This document shows, one piece after another, positions 6,306-13,948 of a DNA stretch of 13,983 nucleotides (position 1 is its first letter; each line of letters starts with the position of its first letter). The notes under the pieces were generated by a model. The model was given only the letters and a program-made list of their open reading frames with translations. It was not told the DNA's origin and did not search any database. The stretch comes from Verrucomicrobia bacterium UBA1211 (lineage in GTDB: Bacteria; Verrucomicrobiota; Kiritimatiellia; RFP12; UBA1067). The stretch is from contig DBXN01000012.1 of assembly GCA_002309585.1 (NCBI GenBank), positions 3,107 to 17,089 of the forward strand, given 5' to 3'. The position numbers and the translations under genes are program-made.

Positions 6306-7541
6306 ATGAAGTGGGAGCAATTTGAGGACGGGTATTCCATTCCCGTGAAGAGCTGGTGCGAGAACTGTGAGCCGGGCGCGGTCCAACAGGCCGTAAACCT
6401 CGCCCACCACCCCGCGCTGGTCGGCCACGTGGCACTGATGCCGGACGCGCACCAAGGCTACGGAATGCCGATCGGAGGGGTGGTCGCCGCGGAAAACGCG
6501 GTCATCCCGGCCGCGGTCGGCGTGGATATCGGATGCGGGATGATCGCGGTTGAGACGGACATTCCGGCGGAACGTTTCGCGGAGATGCCGTTACGCCGCG
6601 CGTTCCAGGAACGGCTCAAGGCACGCATCCCGGTCGGCGAGGGCGTGTCGCACAAGACTACCCAGAATTGGGAGGGATTCGAGTCGTACACCGCGAACAA
6701 CGGTATGCGCGCCGATCTCTGGCCATCGAAACTGGACCGTATGAACCTCGGGACGCTCGGCGGCGGTAACCACTTCATCGAACTGCAGAAATCCACGGCG
6801 CTCGACGGTTCCGGCGAGCCGGAGGGCGGTGCGAAGATCTGGCTTATGATCCATTCGGGATCGCGGAATCTCGGCAAGCGGATCGAGGAGCACTACCACC
6901 GTATCGCGAACCGGCTCTGCACCCGTTTCCGTGTGCCGCTGCCGGATAAGGATCTCGCCTTCCTGCCCATCGAGGAGGAGGACGGGCACCACTATTTCAC
7001 GGATATGCTCTTCGCCCTCCGCTACGCCAAGGAAAACCGCCGGCGGATGATGGAGACGATGAAGGAGACCTTCGCCGAGTTCGCGCCGGAGACGACCTTC
7101 ATCCGGACGATCGACATCCACCACAACTATGCGGCGTTCGAGGAACATTTCGGCAAAACCGTCTGCGTACACCGCAAGGGCGCGACTTCCGCGAAACTGG
7201 ATGAGATTGGGATCATTCCCGGCTCGATGGGGACGGCATCCTACATCGTGCGCGGCCTTGGCAACCCAAACTCGTTCATGTCCTGCTCGCACGGCGCGGG
7301 CCGCCGCATGAGCCGGATCGCGGCCAACACCTCGCTCACCGTCGAGGCGTGTAACCAGGCGATGGACGGCATCGTTTGCGAACGCTGGCGCCCCTACCGG
7401 GGGTTCGGGAAAGCGAAAGGCCGACTCGATCTCTCGGAAGCGCCACAGGCGTACAAGGACATCGAATCGGTCATCGATGCCGAGCGTGACCTCATCGAAC
7501 CGCTCGTCCGCCTCGTGCCGCTGGCGAGTCTGAAGGGGTAG
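6306..7541 (+). CDS. rtcB: RNA-splicing ligase RtcB (3'-phosphate/5'-OH RNA ligase)
   Basis: Joins RNA 2',3'-cyclic phosphate or 3'-phosphate ends to 5'-OH ends, using GTP and Mn2+. It has 411 residues (E. coli RtcB 408). Metal and active-site residues are present: D74 and C77 in GVDIGCGM, H156 in GGGNHFIE, H183 in HSGSR, the H272-H273 pair in IHHNY, and H329 in SCSHGAGR, the histidine that becomes guanylated. It ends in the typical KG. ATG 6306 is chosen because AAGGA lies about 8 nt upstream; an in-frame GTG at 6300 is too close to that site. It is co-transcribed with rtcA, in the reverse gene order of E. coli (rtcBA). With rtcA it forms an RNA repair pair expected to act after ribonuclease damage. 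No clear terminator follows. Confidence 0.97.
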   Translation: MKWEQFEDGYSIPVKSWCENCEPGAVQQAVNLAHHPALVGHVALMPDAHQGYGMPIGGVVAAENAVIPAAVGVDIGCGMIAVETDIPAERFAEMPLRRAFQERLKARIPVGEGVSHKTTQNWEGFESYTANNGMRADLWPSKLDRMNLGTLGGGNHFIELQKSTALDGSGEPEGGAKIWLMIHSGSRNLGKRIEEHYHRIANRLCTRFRVPLPDKDLAFLPIEEEDGHHYFTDMLFALRYAKENRRRMMETMKETFAEFAPETTFIRTIDIHHNYAAFEEHFGKTVCVHRKGATSAKLDEIGIIPGSMGTASYIVRGLGNPNSFMSCSHGAGRRMSRIAANTSLTVEACNQAMDGIVCERWRPYRGFGKAKGRLDLSEAPQAYKDIESVIDAERDLIEPLVRLVPLASLKG

Positions 7542-7553
7542 TTCGGGATCGCC

Positions 7554-9911
7554 CTACCAGCGCAGAACAAGCGTTTCGTAGGGCTCGAAGACATGGCGGA
7601 TATGTCCGTCCTCAATGGCCAAGGTATCCTCCTCCATGACGGGGTCGCCCTTCTTGTCAAAGGCGGCCCCGCCTTCCTTATCCCGCTTCGCCACCTTTTT
7701 CCCACACGGAAGGGAAACGGCGTTCTGGCGCGCCAGCTCCGGCACGGCGAAATCAGCCGCAACTTTCCGGTCGGAAGTATTCACGAGAACGACATACCGC
7801 CCGCCGACGGCGTTTGGCGCACCAAGGACAATACCGTGTATGGCCCCCTCCTCGAAGGGGCGGCGCTCGGTCGAGATCAGACCGGGCATGATGGCACGGA
7901 GCTCTGAAAGAAGCGTCTTGTAGCACGCCTTGGTCTCCGGCTTGCTGTGGATGCCGACCCCGAGGGGACCTCCACCCGCCTGATGCCAGCAATACCAGAT
8001 GACGCCGCGCACGTTGTGCGCGATGGCGGCGTAAGCCATCGCGCGGACGAGCCGCAAATCGGTCTGGTCGGCCCACGGGATGCAGACCGTCGCCTTGTGG
8101 CGACCAACCCCCTGTTCGAGTCTGCGGCACCAGTCGAGAACCTTTTCCATGTTCCCGTAGGGGTCGAAGCCCAACACGTCGGCATAATTCGCGTGGTGTT
8201 CGAAGAGATCGGGCCGGCAGCTGGCGAGAAATGTCGGATGGTCACGGTCAAACGCATGCCAAGTGTCGTTCGCCTCCGTCATGGAGGCTTCGGAACCCTC
8301 TGCGGGTTCATCGAGAACATACCACATCAAGATGGACGGATGAGAGGCGAGACGCTTGGCGCAATCCTCATAAATGGCACGGCCGCGGTGGTTCGATTCG
8401 AAGAGACACTTCAGCTTATGGCCAGCCGCACGGTTGAGGTTGACGGGTACACCTGAGCCGTCAAGACCGAGATCCCACTTCCAAAACTGCTGCGTGTTGA
8501 AACCGATAGCCTCGAGCTCGGCGTAGGCGTCGGGGTTTGTGTGGTAGATGCCCAGCGGAAAGAAGGGATACCCGTTCACGAGGAAGGTACCGTCATCATC
8601 GATGATGGTCTGCGCCTCGTGCGGCGCGCGTATCTCAAAGAAGGCGGACGAAACCTCACGGATACGGGGAGCGTCATGCGAGGCGGGTTTCTCCAGAAGG
8701 GCATCGATCCGGTAGCCGCCGGGCGGGAGGGAACGGTCGAGCGGGAACGGAACCCAACGTTCACGTGGCACGCCGTCCGTTGGCAACACCTCCGCAAGAG
8801 AGGCGACGCAGTTGGAACTGGCATCGAAAACGGCGAGGGAAAGTTTCGCGCCCGCAAGGCTCTCCCTGTCCGGCGCGAAATGGACTGGGAACCGGACGGT
8901 GTCCGTCCGACGCTCTGTCGAGAGAATCCCCCGGTAAGCGTTCGGGCAGACGCGCATGAGCGGCGGCATTTCGGCCATGCGCCGATATGCAAGGGCGCGT
9001 CCAGCAGGTGTAACGACGTAGAGCGACGCCGTGATCGGACCCCGGTACGGTTCGGAGAAGGGAAGCGTACCGGCCGTGGAGGTGAGGTTTGCAGTGAAGC
9101 GCGTGGTCTTGCCTTGGGGCCCCACGATCTCAAGTTCGAGCGAGACACCCGGAGGAGGCGGCGAGGAGAGCGTCAGCGAGAGGGATCCCGCGCCGGGCCG
9201 GAGGGGTGTCATCGAAAAGGCCTTCACCGCCAGACCGCTCCGACGCAGGCGTGCGAAGGCACAGTAATTCTCGATCGCCTTCGGATTCGGCTGTCGGAGG
9301 GCGGAAAGGACGGCGAACCCCTTCCCGATCTCGCGGCAGAAGATGACGGGCTTTCCCTCGCTGCAGACGGCGATGGTCGTCCATCCTGTGGGAACGGAGT
9401 CGAAATGCGGCCAACTGTCGGGATCGATGACGGCGTTCGGGAAACTGCGCAACGGATGGACAGGCTCCACATTCGCGGCATGGCCGTTGACCACCCACTG
9501 GGAGGAGGTGCATTTGCCGTCCCGGATGGTCCCGACACCCGGCAGAACGGGATCGAGCAACTGCCGCAACGGGGAATAGGAGGCGTCCGTCACGACGATC
9601 ATGCCGCCCGCCTCAAGGTATTCCCGCAAAGGCGACATATCGACCTTCCCGGCCAAGCCGGCGTTCCAGTTGAAAAGCGGCGAGACAATGACGATCTCCA
9701 CACCCCCCAGCGCCTTGAAGAAGGCGGCCAGGGATTCGGATGTGTCCGTGAACCGGAGCGGTTGGATACCGAGCACCGTGAAGGCGGTGTCGAATTCATC
9801 GGCATGCCGCCCCTGTCCGTTCTGCAGGACAACCACCTCCCCCGCCACGGAAGGAAACCCTGTGCAAACGGCAAAAACCGCGCCGATCAAAACCGCCTTC
9901 AGTCTACCCAT
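7554..9911 (-). CDS. Exported protein with amidotransferase-like and TIM-barrel glycoside-hydrolase-like domains
   Basis: It has 785 residues, starting with a signal peptide (1 to about 23, cut near SVA-GE), so it is periplasmic or secreted. Residues about 25-220 look like a ThuA/class I glutamine-amidotransferase fold (VVVLQNGQGRHADEF, VEIVIVSPLF, LEAGGMIVVTDA), without a clear catalytic Cys-His pair. Residues about 230-430 look like two beta-sandwich regions. Residues about 435-680 resemble a clan GH-A barrel: INGYPFFPLGIYH-like opening, HPSILMWYVLDEPAE with likely acid/base E535, and GVIWYCWHQAGGG late in the barrel. A small beta domain ends the chain. The sugar substrate cannot be told, and a non-catalytic role is possible. 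ATG 9911 has GGGAG 7-8 nt upstream. It converges on rtcB with a 12-nt gap and has no functional link to it that I can see. Confidence 0.85.
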   Translation of the reverse strand: MGRLKAVLIGAVFAVCTGFPSVAGEVVVLQNGQGRHADEFDTAFTVLGIQPLRFTDTSESLAAFFKALGGVEIVIVSPLFNWNAGLAGKVDMSPLREYLEAGGMIVVTDASYSPLRQLLDPVLPGVGTIRDGKCTSSQWVVNGHAANVEPVHPLRSFPNAVIDPDSWPHFDSVPTGWTTIAVCSEGKPVIFCREIGKGFAVLSALRQPNPKAIENYCAFARLRRSGLAVKAFSMTPLRPGAGSLSLTLSSPPPPGVSLELEIVGPQGKTTRFTANLTSTAGTLPFSEPYRGPITASLYVVTPAGRALAYRRMAEMPPLMRVCPNAYRGILSTERRTDTVRFPVHFAPDRESLAGAKLSLAVFDASSNCVASLAEVLPTDGVPRERWVPFPLDRSLPPGGYRIDALLEKPASHDAPRIREVSSAFFEIRAPHEAQTIIDDDGTFLVNGYPFFPLGIYHTNPDAYAELEAIGFNTQQFWKWDLGLDGSGVPVNLNRAAGHKLKCLFESNHRGRAIYEDCAKRLASHPSILMWYVLDEPAEGSEASMTEANDTWHAFDRDHPTFLASCRPDLFEHHANYADVLGFDPYGNMEKVLDWCRRLEQGVGRHKATVCIPWADQTDLRLVRAMAYAAIAHNVRGVIWYCWHQAGGGPLGVGIHSKPETKACYKTLLSELRAIMPGLISTERRPFEEGAIHGIVLGAPNAVGGRYVVLVNTSDRKVAADFAVPELARQNAVSLPCGKKVAKRDKEGGAAFDKKGDPVMEEDTLAIEDGHIRHVFEPYETLVLRW

Positions 9912-10173
9912 TGATTGTCTCCCGTCCCATATCCACCCTCATTGATGATCCCCTGCCACATCCTGTTCCGCCTTAGACATTCACCTGACCTGACGGGGAC
10001 CTTACGCTATTCGGGAAAGGCGATAAAAGACATTCGCTCTCCGCTCCGTTCTGGGCACAATACGCTTCCTTTGTTTTCACGTTATTATCATATCAAATTT
10101 GACATTCACGATCAATCAAACAGGATCTTCGAAACATTCAGCCGGAGCCATCCTACGTTCATTGAGGAAAGCA

Positions 10174-10190
10174 GGGTGCGATTCGCACCC
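10174..10190. repeat. Perfect hairpin GGGTGCG-ATT-CGCACCC
   Basis: Perfect 7-bp GC-rich arms around 3 nt. No T-run follows on either strand, so it is not a standard intrinsic terminator for either divergent gene. It could be a protein-binding palindrome or part of an unrecognised RNA; the function is not known. Confidence 0.4.
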
Positions 10191-10243
10191 CCAAACCGCA
10201 CGGGGCCGTTTGACGAAATGGTGTTCGGTCATTTGTTTTCGGG

Positions 10244-10272
10244 TTGCATTCGTTCCCGTTTTCCTGTTTAAT
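10244..10272 (+). promoter_or_regulatory. Sigma-70-type promoter of the zinc-ribbon gene
   Basis: TTGCAT (10244-10249) and TTTAAT (10267-10272) with a 17-bp spacer. The predicted start near 10279 gives a leader of about 32 nt before ATG 10311. Confidence 0.55.
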
Positions 10273-10310
10273 GGCACCTATGAGATAATTTTAGGCAGAA
10301 TGGAAGCGTT

Positions 10311-10862
10311 ATGTCCTTTGAAATGATACGGCATTATCTGGGAGGGATCATACTGGCGGCAGCGGTTGTTGGCCCGATCCTTCTCGCCATGTTTTCCGGG
10401 CGGCGGCGCGACCGCCCTCGCCATTATCCGCCCCGGAACAACCCGCACCCATTTCCGGACACCCCCCAAAAACCGTCCCACGGAAAAGAGGGATTTGCAA
10501 ACGTGAGGTTCATCCCTGTCGCCGATCCGGACACATCAAAATCCCCTTCCACCGATGAAGAAGATCCATTTGCGGATGTAAAATTCGTCCCTGTCGATGA
10601 TTTGCCGCAAAACGCGACCTTCCGCTGTACCCGGTGCGGGCAGACCGTGAAACACAATGCCCGGACACGCCAGGCTTGGGCAGCCGGAAAACGGCGCATG
10701 TTCTGTCCGGAATGTCACCGGCAATGGCGGAGGGAACATCAGCAAATCCCATCTCGCAGTTCCCGAAAGTCCCCAATCGGGTGGGACTGCTTACCCTTCC
10801 TCATCCTGGTCATTGTCGCCATCCTGTTTCTTTGGCTAGGCCACAATGGGTGTACCCGGTAA
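10311..10862 (+). CDS. Two-pass membrane protein with zinc ribbon and internal repeat
   Basis: Unrecognised, 183 residues. Hydrophobic helices at about 10-28 and 160-177 suggest two membrane passes, with the middle on one side; RRR after helix 1 points to a cytoplasmic middle part. Two copies of a short motif, GFANVRFIPVADP (61-73) and PFADVKFVPVDDL (87-99), are separated by a low-complexity Ser/Thr/Asp linker. A zinc ribbon follows: C106-X2-C109, then C132-X2-C135 (CTRCG ... CPECH), with basic residues around it. Such ribbons in membrane proteins often act as sensors or structural knobs; no reaction is implied. ATG 10311 has a weak GGAAG 5 nt upstream. The gene is 59 nt upstream of the MATE gene in the same direction, so co-transcription is possible. 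Confidence 0.75.
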   Translation: MSFEMIRHYLGGIILAAAVVGPILLAMFSGRRRDRPRHYPPRNNPHPFPDTPQKPSHGKEGFANVRFIPVADPDTSKSPSTDEEDPFADVKFVPVDDLPQNATFRCTRCGQTVKHNARTRQAWAAGKRRMFCPECHRQWRREHQQIPSRSSRKSPIGWDCLPFLILVIVAILFLWLGHNGCTR

Positions 10863-10904
10863 TGCGCGCCGGATGAAAAAAGAGTCGCGGAAACGGGAAA
10901 AATG

Positions 10905-10913
10905 TGGCATGAT
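10905..10913 (+). promoter_or_regulatory. Weak extended -10 element before the MATE gene
   Basis: TGG-CATGAT matches TGn-TATAAT at 4 of 6 bases of the hexamer plus the TG. It ends 8 nt before ATG 10922, the same geometry as the rtcR promoter, and there is no Shine-Dalgarno sequence. No -35 box is seen, so this is tentative. Confidence 0.3.
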
Positions 10914-10921
10914 AGTCCCCC

Positions 10922-12634
10922 ATGAACAACGCATTTGGTGTCATCAAATTCCGCAGCCTGCTCGTGGTAGCCTCGTTGGCCATGCTGATCGAGTACCTGA
11001 TGGGACTGGCGGACAGTGTCATTGCCGGAAATCTTCTGGGTGAAACCGCGCTGGCGGGGCTCAACCTGTTGCAGCCGCCAATGAACATCGTCACATTCGT
11101 CTCCTGCCTGATCGGAACGGGCACCGCCATCTGCTTTTCGCTGGAGACGGGGCGGTTAAACCGACCGCGCGCCACGGCTTTCTTTTCGCAAGGTTTCTGG
11201 AGCGCCCTGCTCCTCGGCGGTCTGCTCATGGCGCTCTTCGTCTTCGGCCGCGACCGCTTTCTGCACGCCTTCGGCGCGACCCCGGAAGTGCTTGGATACG
11301 CCATCCCGTATTGGAACTGGTTCACACCCTGCGCCCTGCTGGAACCGGTCACGGTGCTGTTGGCGAGCGCGGTCTACGCCGACGGTGACAGCCGGGCCTG
11401 TTTCTGGTCCTACCTCGTCCAGCTCGGCAGCAACTGCGGGTTATCGTTCATCCTCTGTAAAACAATGGGCATCTCCGGATGCGCCCTCGGAACGGTCATC
11501 GGTAACGCCACCGCGATCGCAATCCTCGCCAGCCACTTCCTGAAACGGTCAAACACCCTCCGGATCGTCCGCCATTTCACCCTCCCGGACCTCACGCATA
11601 TCTGCCGGAGCTCATTCGGAGACGCGAGTGTGCGGCTCTGCTGGGCGGCCCTGTTCACGCTGCTGAACGCCTACGTGATCAAACATTTCGGTTCGGAGAC
11701 CCTGCCGATCCTGAGTGTCGTGCTGACGATCCTCGGGTTCTCGGAGGCGTTCAATGGCGTCTCAAACGCGGCCCAGCCGATCGTGGGCGTCTACATCGGC
11801 GAGAAGAACGTGACGGGGGTCCGGGTGGTCATGCGCGCCGCGGAGGCGGTCTCGCTTCTGGAGGGGCTGACCGTCGCGCTGATCCTCATCTGCTGGCCGC
11901 AACTGGTCACCCGCCTCATCGGCATCCAAGATCCCGCCATCATCCAGCCCGCCTATACCGCCGTTCGCCTCATCGCCTGCGGCATCCCCTTCATGGCGGC
12001 GGTCTTCCTGTTCAACTCCTATTACCTCTTTATCGAACGGGAAGCGTTGGCCTGTATCCTGACGATCATGGCGAACCTCGGTGTGCCGCTCATCCTCTAT
12101 CCGGTCCTGGGCCACCTCTTCGGACCCGACGGCATCTGGACCGCCCTGGGGATTGCCCCGATGGTGACGGTTGTCTTCTTCGGAAGCTACCTGCTGTTCC
12201 GCTATGGCCGGGCGATGTTCCCGCTCCTGCTGGTGAAGGGTCGCGAGGCGAACCTCTACACCTTCAACCTAAACCTGACGGAAAAGGAGATCGTCGACAC
12301 CTCCGCAGCCGTCGCCGATGCCCTTAAAAGAGTCAAAACCCCTGACTCGATCGTTCTCCGCGCCGCTTTGATGGTCGAAGAGGTCTTCATGGCGGTGAAA
12401 GACCGTAACGGAAAACGGAAAGTACACGGCGAAGCGACCCTGGACCTGAATGACGCGCAGATCACCTTGATCCTCCGCGATGACGGCGAGGTTTTCGACA
12501 TTACCGATGCCGACGCGCAGATCACCTCGCTGCGGACCTACCTGGTCGCCTCGATCATGGAGGCGCAACCCAGTAAATTGAACCTCACCACCACCGGCTA
12601 CAACCGAAACGTCTTCAAATTCAAGAAAGGATAG
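10922..12634 (+). CDS. MATE-family transporter fused to a degenerate RsbW-like (HATPase) domain
   Basis: A membrane antiporter of the MATE group, probably driven by Na+ or H+ and moving an unknown compound out of the cell. Residues 1 to about 445 have MATE-like helices (LADSVIAGNLLGETALAGLNLLQP near the N-terminus). Residues about 446-570 form a soluble cytoplasmic tail like the anti-sigma kinases RsbW/SpoIIAB. In it E486-E487 mark the N-box, but the Asn expected four residues after E487 is A491. The G1 motif remains (RDDGEVFD), the G2 glycines are missing (QITSLRTYLVASI), and the fold ends with GYNRNVFKFKK. Kinase activity is therefore doubtful while STAS binding may persist. Export specificity cannot be read from sequence. 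The STAS gene follows after 39 nt. The ATG lacks a ribosome site. Confidence 0.88.
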   Translation: MNNAFGVIKFRSLLVVASLAMLIEYLMGLADSVIAGNLLGETALAGLNLLQPPMNIVTFVSCLIGTGTAICFSLETGRLNRPRATAFFSQGFWSALLLGGLLMALFVFGRDRFLHAFGATPEVLGYAIPYWNWFTPCALLEPVTVLLASAVYADGDSRACFWSYLVQLGSNCGLSFILCKTMGISGCALGTVIGNATAIAILASHFLKRSNTLRIVRHFTLPDLTHICRSSFGDASVRLCWAALFTLLNAYVIKHFGSETLPILSVVLTILGFSEAFNGVSNAAQPIVGVYIGEKNVTGVRVVMRAAEAVSLLEGLTVALILICWPQLVTRLIGIQDPAIIQPAYTAVRLIACGIPFMAAVFLFNSYYLFIEREALACILTIMANLGVPLILYPVLGHLFGPDGIWTALGIAPMVTVVFFGSYLLFRYGRAMFPLLLVKGREANLYTFNLNLTEKEIVDTSAAVADALKRVKTPDSIVLRAALMVEEVFMAVKDRNGKRKVHGEATLDLNDAQITLILRDDGEVFDITDADAQITSLRTYLVASIMEAQPSKLNLTTTGYNRNVFKFKKG

Positions 12635-12673
12635 GAAGGTGACACTTCCCACCCTGCTAAACGGAGCGCACAC

Positions 12674-12973
12674 ATGACCATCACTTCCCGGATCGACGGT
12701 CCCGAACTGACCGTCAGCCCCAAGGGCCGCATCGACACCCTGACCGCCCCCCAGCTGGAAGAGGCGCTTAAAACGCTTCCGCCGGAAGTCAATGCCGTCA
12801 CCTTCAATTTCGGCGAGGTCGACTATATCTCCTCCGCCGGGCTGCGTGTCCTGCTCGCCACGCAGAAACGGATGAAACAGGCCGGCGGCTCCATGGTCAT
12901 CACCCACGTCACCCCCGCCGTCCAAGAGGTCTTCGAGATCACAGGTTTTCTCGGGATCCTCACCATCCGGTAG
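12674..12973 (+). CDS. STAS-domain anti-sigma-factor antagonist (SpoIIAA/RsbV-like)
   Basis: A 99-residue single-domain cytoplasmic protein of the STAS fold, the phosphorylatable partner of RsbW-type kinases. It has the family marks KGRIDTLTAPQLEE (17-30), VDYISSAGLRVLL (49-61) and the C-terminal GSMVITHVTPAVQEVFEITGF. S54, just before A55-G56, aligns with the phosphorylated serine of SpoIIAA (Ser58), so the switch site is kept. GGAG lies 7 nt before ATG 12674. It sits between the transporter with the RsbW-like tail and an unknown gene, and the natural reading is that it binds that tail. No phosphatase (SpoIIE/RsbU-type) is in the window, and a distant kinase may phosphorylate it. Confidence 0.93.
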   Translation: MTITSRIDGPELTVSPKGRIDTLTAPQLEEALKTLPPEVNAVTFNFGEVDYISSAGLRVLLATQKRMKQAGGSMVITHVTPAVQEVFEITGFLGILTIR

Positions 12974-12979
12974 ACCAAC

Positions 12980-13948
12980 ATGAAATTCCATACCTATTGG
13001 GCAACCGAAACCCGCACCATCCGTGGGCGCCAAACGACCCTCCGAGCCGGTTCAGACCTCTCCGAAGAGGATGCCCGGAAACGGTTGAATCTGGCGTTCG
13101 ACGAGATTGAGGCCTTTCAGGCGCGACTGCCGTCCGACGAACGGCGGGAGCCCCGCGATCAACGGTCCGCCGAGGCCGAGGCCAACGCCCTGCGGGCGAT
13201 GCGCGAACGGTTCCGCAGACGGCTTGACGAGATCTTCGGGAACCGTGCGGAGAACGGTGCCTATGAGCGGCCGATCTGCGAGGAGATCCTGCGGCGGATC
13301 GACACAGGGAACGTGGTCACCCGCAACCGCTACGGGGCCGAGATCCTCAACAGCGAAACCGTCTGCTTTCTGGACATCGACGACGACCCGCGCGGTTGTC
13401 TGCGCGGTTGTCTCCTCGACATCATCCTCCTGCCCTTTCTCCTTTTGGGTGCGCGGTTCAGACGCGCCCCCGCCCCGGACATGAGGGAACGCGACCTCCT
13501 CGCCCGCCTCCGCCGTCTGACCCGCGAGCCGGGCACCGCCGATCTGGCCTTCCGCCTCTACCGGACCGCCGCCGGCTACCGCGTGATCGTCAACGGCGCG
13601 GGCCTCGCCCCCGATTCCGAACGGTTCAACCTGCTCGTCAAACGGCTCCATGTCGATCCGCTCTACGCGATCCTCTGCCGGAAACAGCGCTGCTTCCGCG
13701 CCCGCCTCACCCCCAAACCCCACCGGCTGCGCCAGAAACAACTCCTCTACCCCAGCGCCGCGCGTTACCCGATCACCGACCCCGCCCTCCGCGCGGCCGT
13801 CGACGCCTGGCTCCCCGCCTACACCGAACGGTGCCGCCGGTACGCCGTCTGCCGCTTCCTCGGCGAGGTCGGGACACCCTTCCGCAACCCGATCGTCACC
13901 CTCCACGACGAACTAACCGGCGCCCTCTCCAACCGTCCCCTCCGGTGA
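12980..13948 (+). CDS. Protein of unknown function with conserved Asp-rich and Cys/Arg-rich motifs
   Basis: Not recognised by name; 322 residues, Arg-rich, no signal peptide. The start is 6 nt after the STAS stop, without a clear ribosome site, so translational coupling is likely. Residues about 30-110 are a charged, probably helical region. The core has an acidic strand motif FLDIDDD (130-136), a hydrophobic stretch (about 144-157), FRLYRTAAGYRVIV (191-204), and CRKQRCFRARLTPKPHR (233-249). The RTAAG...FRARLTPKP pair is familiar from hypothetical proteins of diverse bacteria. The Asp-rich strand followed by a Gly-containing strand could mean a primase/polymerase-like (AEP) palm with an Arg in place of the usual His; that is speculative. 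It contains a 12-bp tandem duplication (13390-13413). Confidence 0.8.
   Translation: MKFHTYWATETRTIRGRQTTLRAGSDLSEEDARKRLNLAFDEIEAFQARLPSDERREPRDQRSAEAEANALRAMRERFRRRLDEIFGNRAENGAYERPICEEILRRIDTGNVVTRNRYGAEILNSETVCFLDIDDDPRGCLRGCLLDIILLPFLLLGARFRRAPAPDMRERDLLARLRRLTREPGTADLAFRLYRTAAGYRVIVNGAGLAPDSERFNLLVKRLHVDPLYAILCRKQRCFRARLTPKPHRLRQKQLLYPSAARYPITDPALRAAVDAWLPAYTERCRRYAVCRFLGEVGTPFRNPIVTLHDELTGALSNRPLR
13390..13413 (+). repeat. 12-bp perfect tandem duplication inside the last gene
   Basis: GCGCGGTTGTCT occurs twice without a gap, so the protein carries Arg-Gly-Cys-Leu twice (138-145). It stays in frame and lies just after the FLDIDDD motif. Confidence 0.85.

Larger units (their letters stand above)
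9912..10310. other. Intergenic region between two divergent genes
   Basis: About 400 bp, AT-richer than the genes around it. A 118-codon plus-strand frame (9915-10271) crosses it, but it has no ribosome site and no protein-like composition. It contains a strong hairpin at 10174-10190 and the promoter at 10244-10272. No tRNA or other RNA gene was recognised. Confidence 0.6.

Noticed and set aside
8541..9914. A 457-codon open frame antisense to the large exported protein
   Set aside because: Rich in Arg and Gly, with no recognisable motif or ribosome site. The opposite strand encodes a signal peptide and glycoside-hydrolase-like motifs, so this is a shadow.
10171..10195. T-arm of a tRNA or an attachment-site remnant
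   Set aside because: The hairpin resembles a T-arm only loosely; no anticodon arm, D-arm or CCA end lies at the right distance.
9915..10271. A 118-codon plus-strand frame in the 9912-10310 gap
   Set aside because: No ribosome site, no protein-like features, and it overlaps the divergent promoter region.
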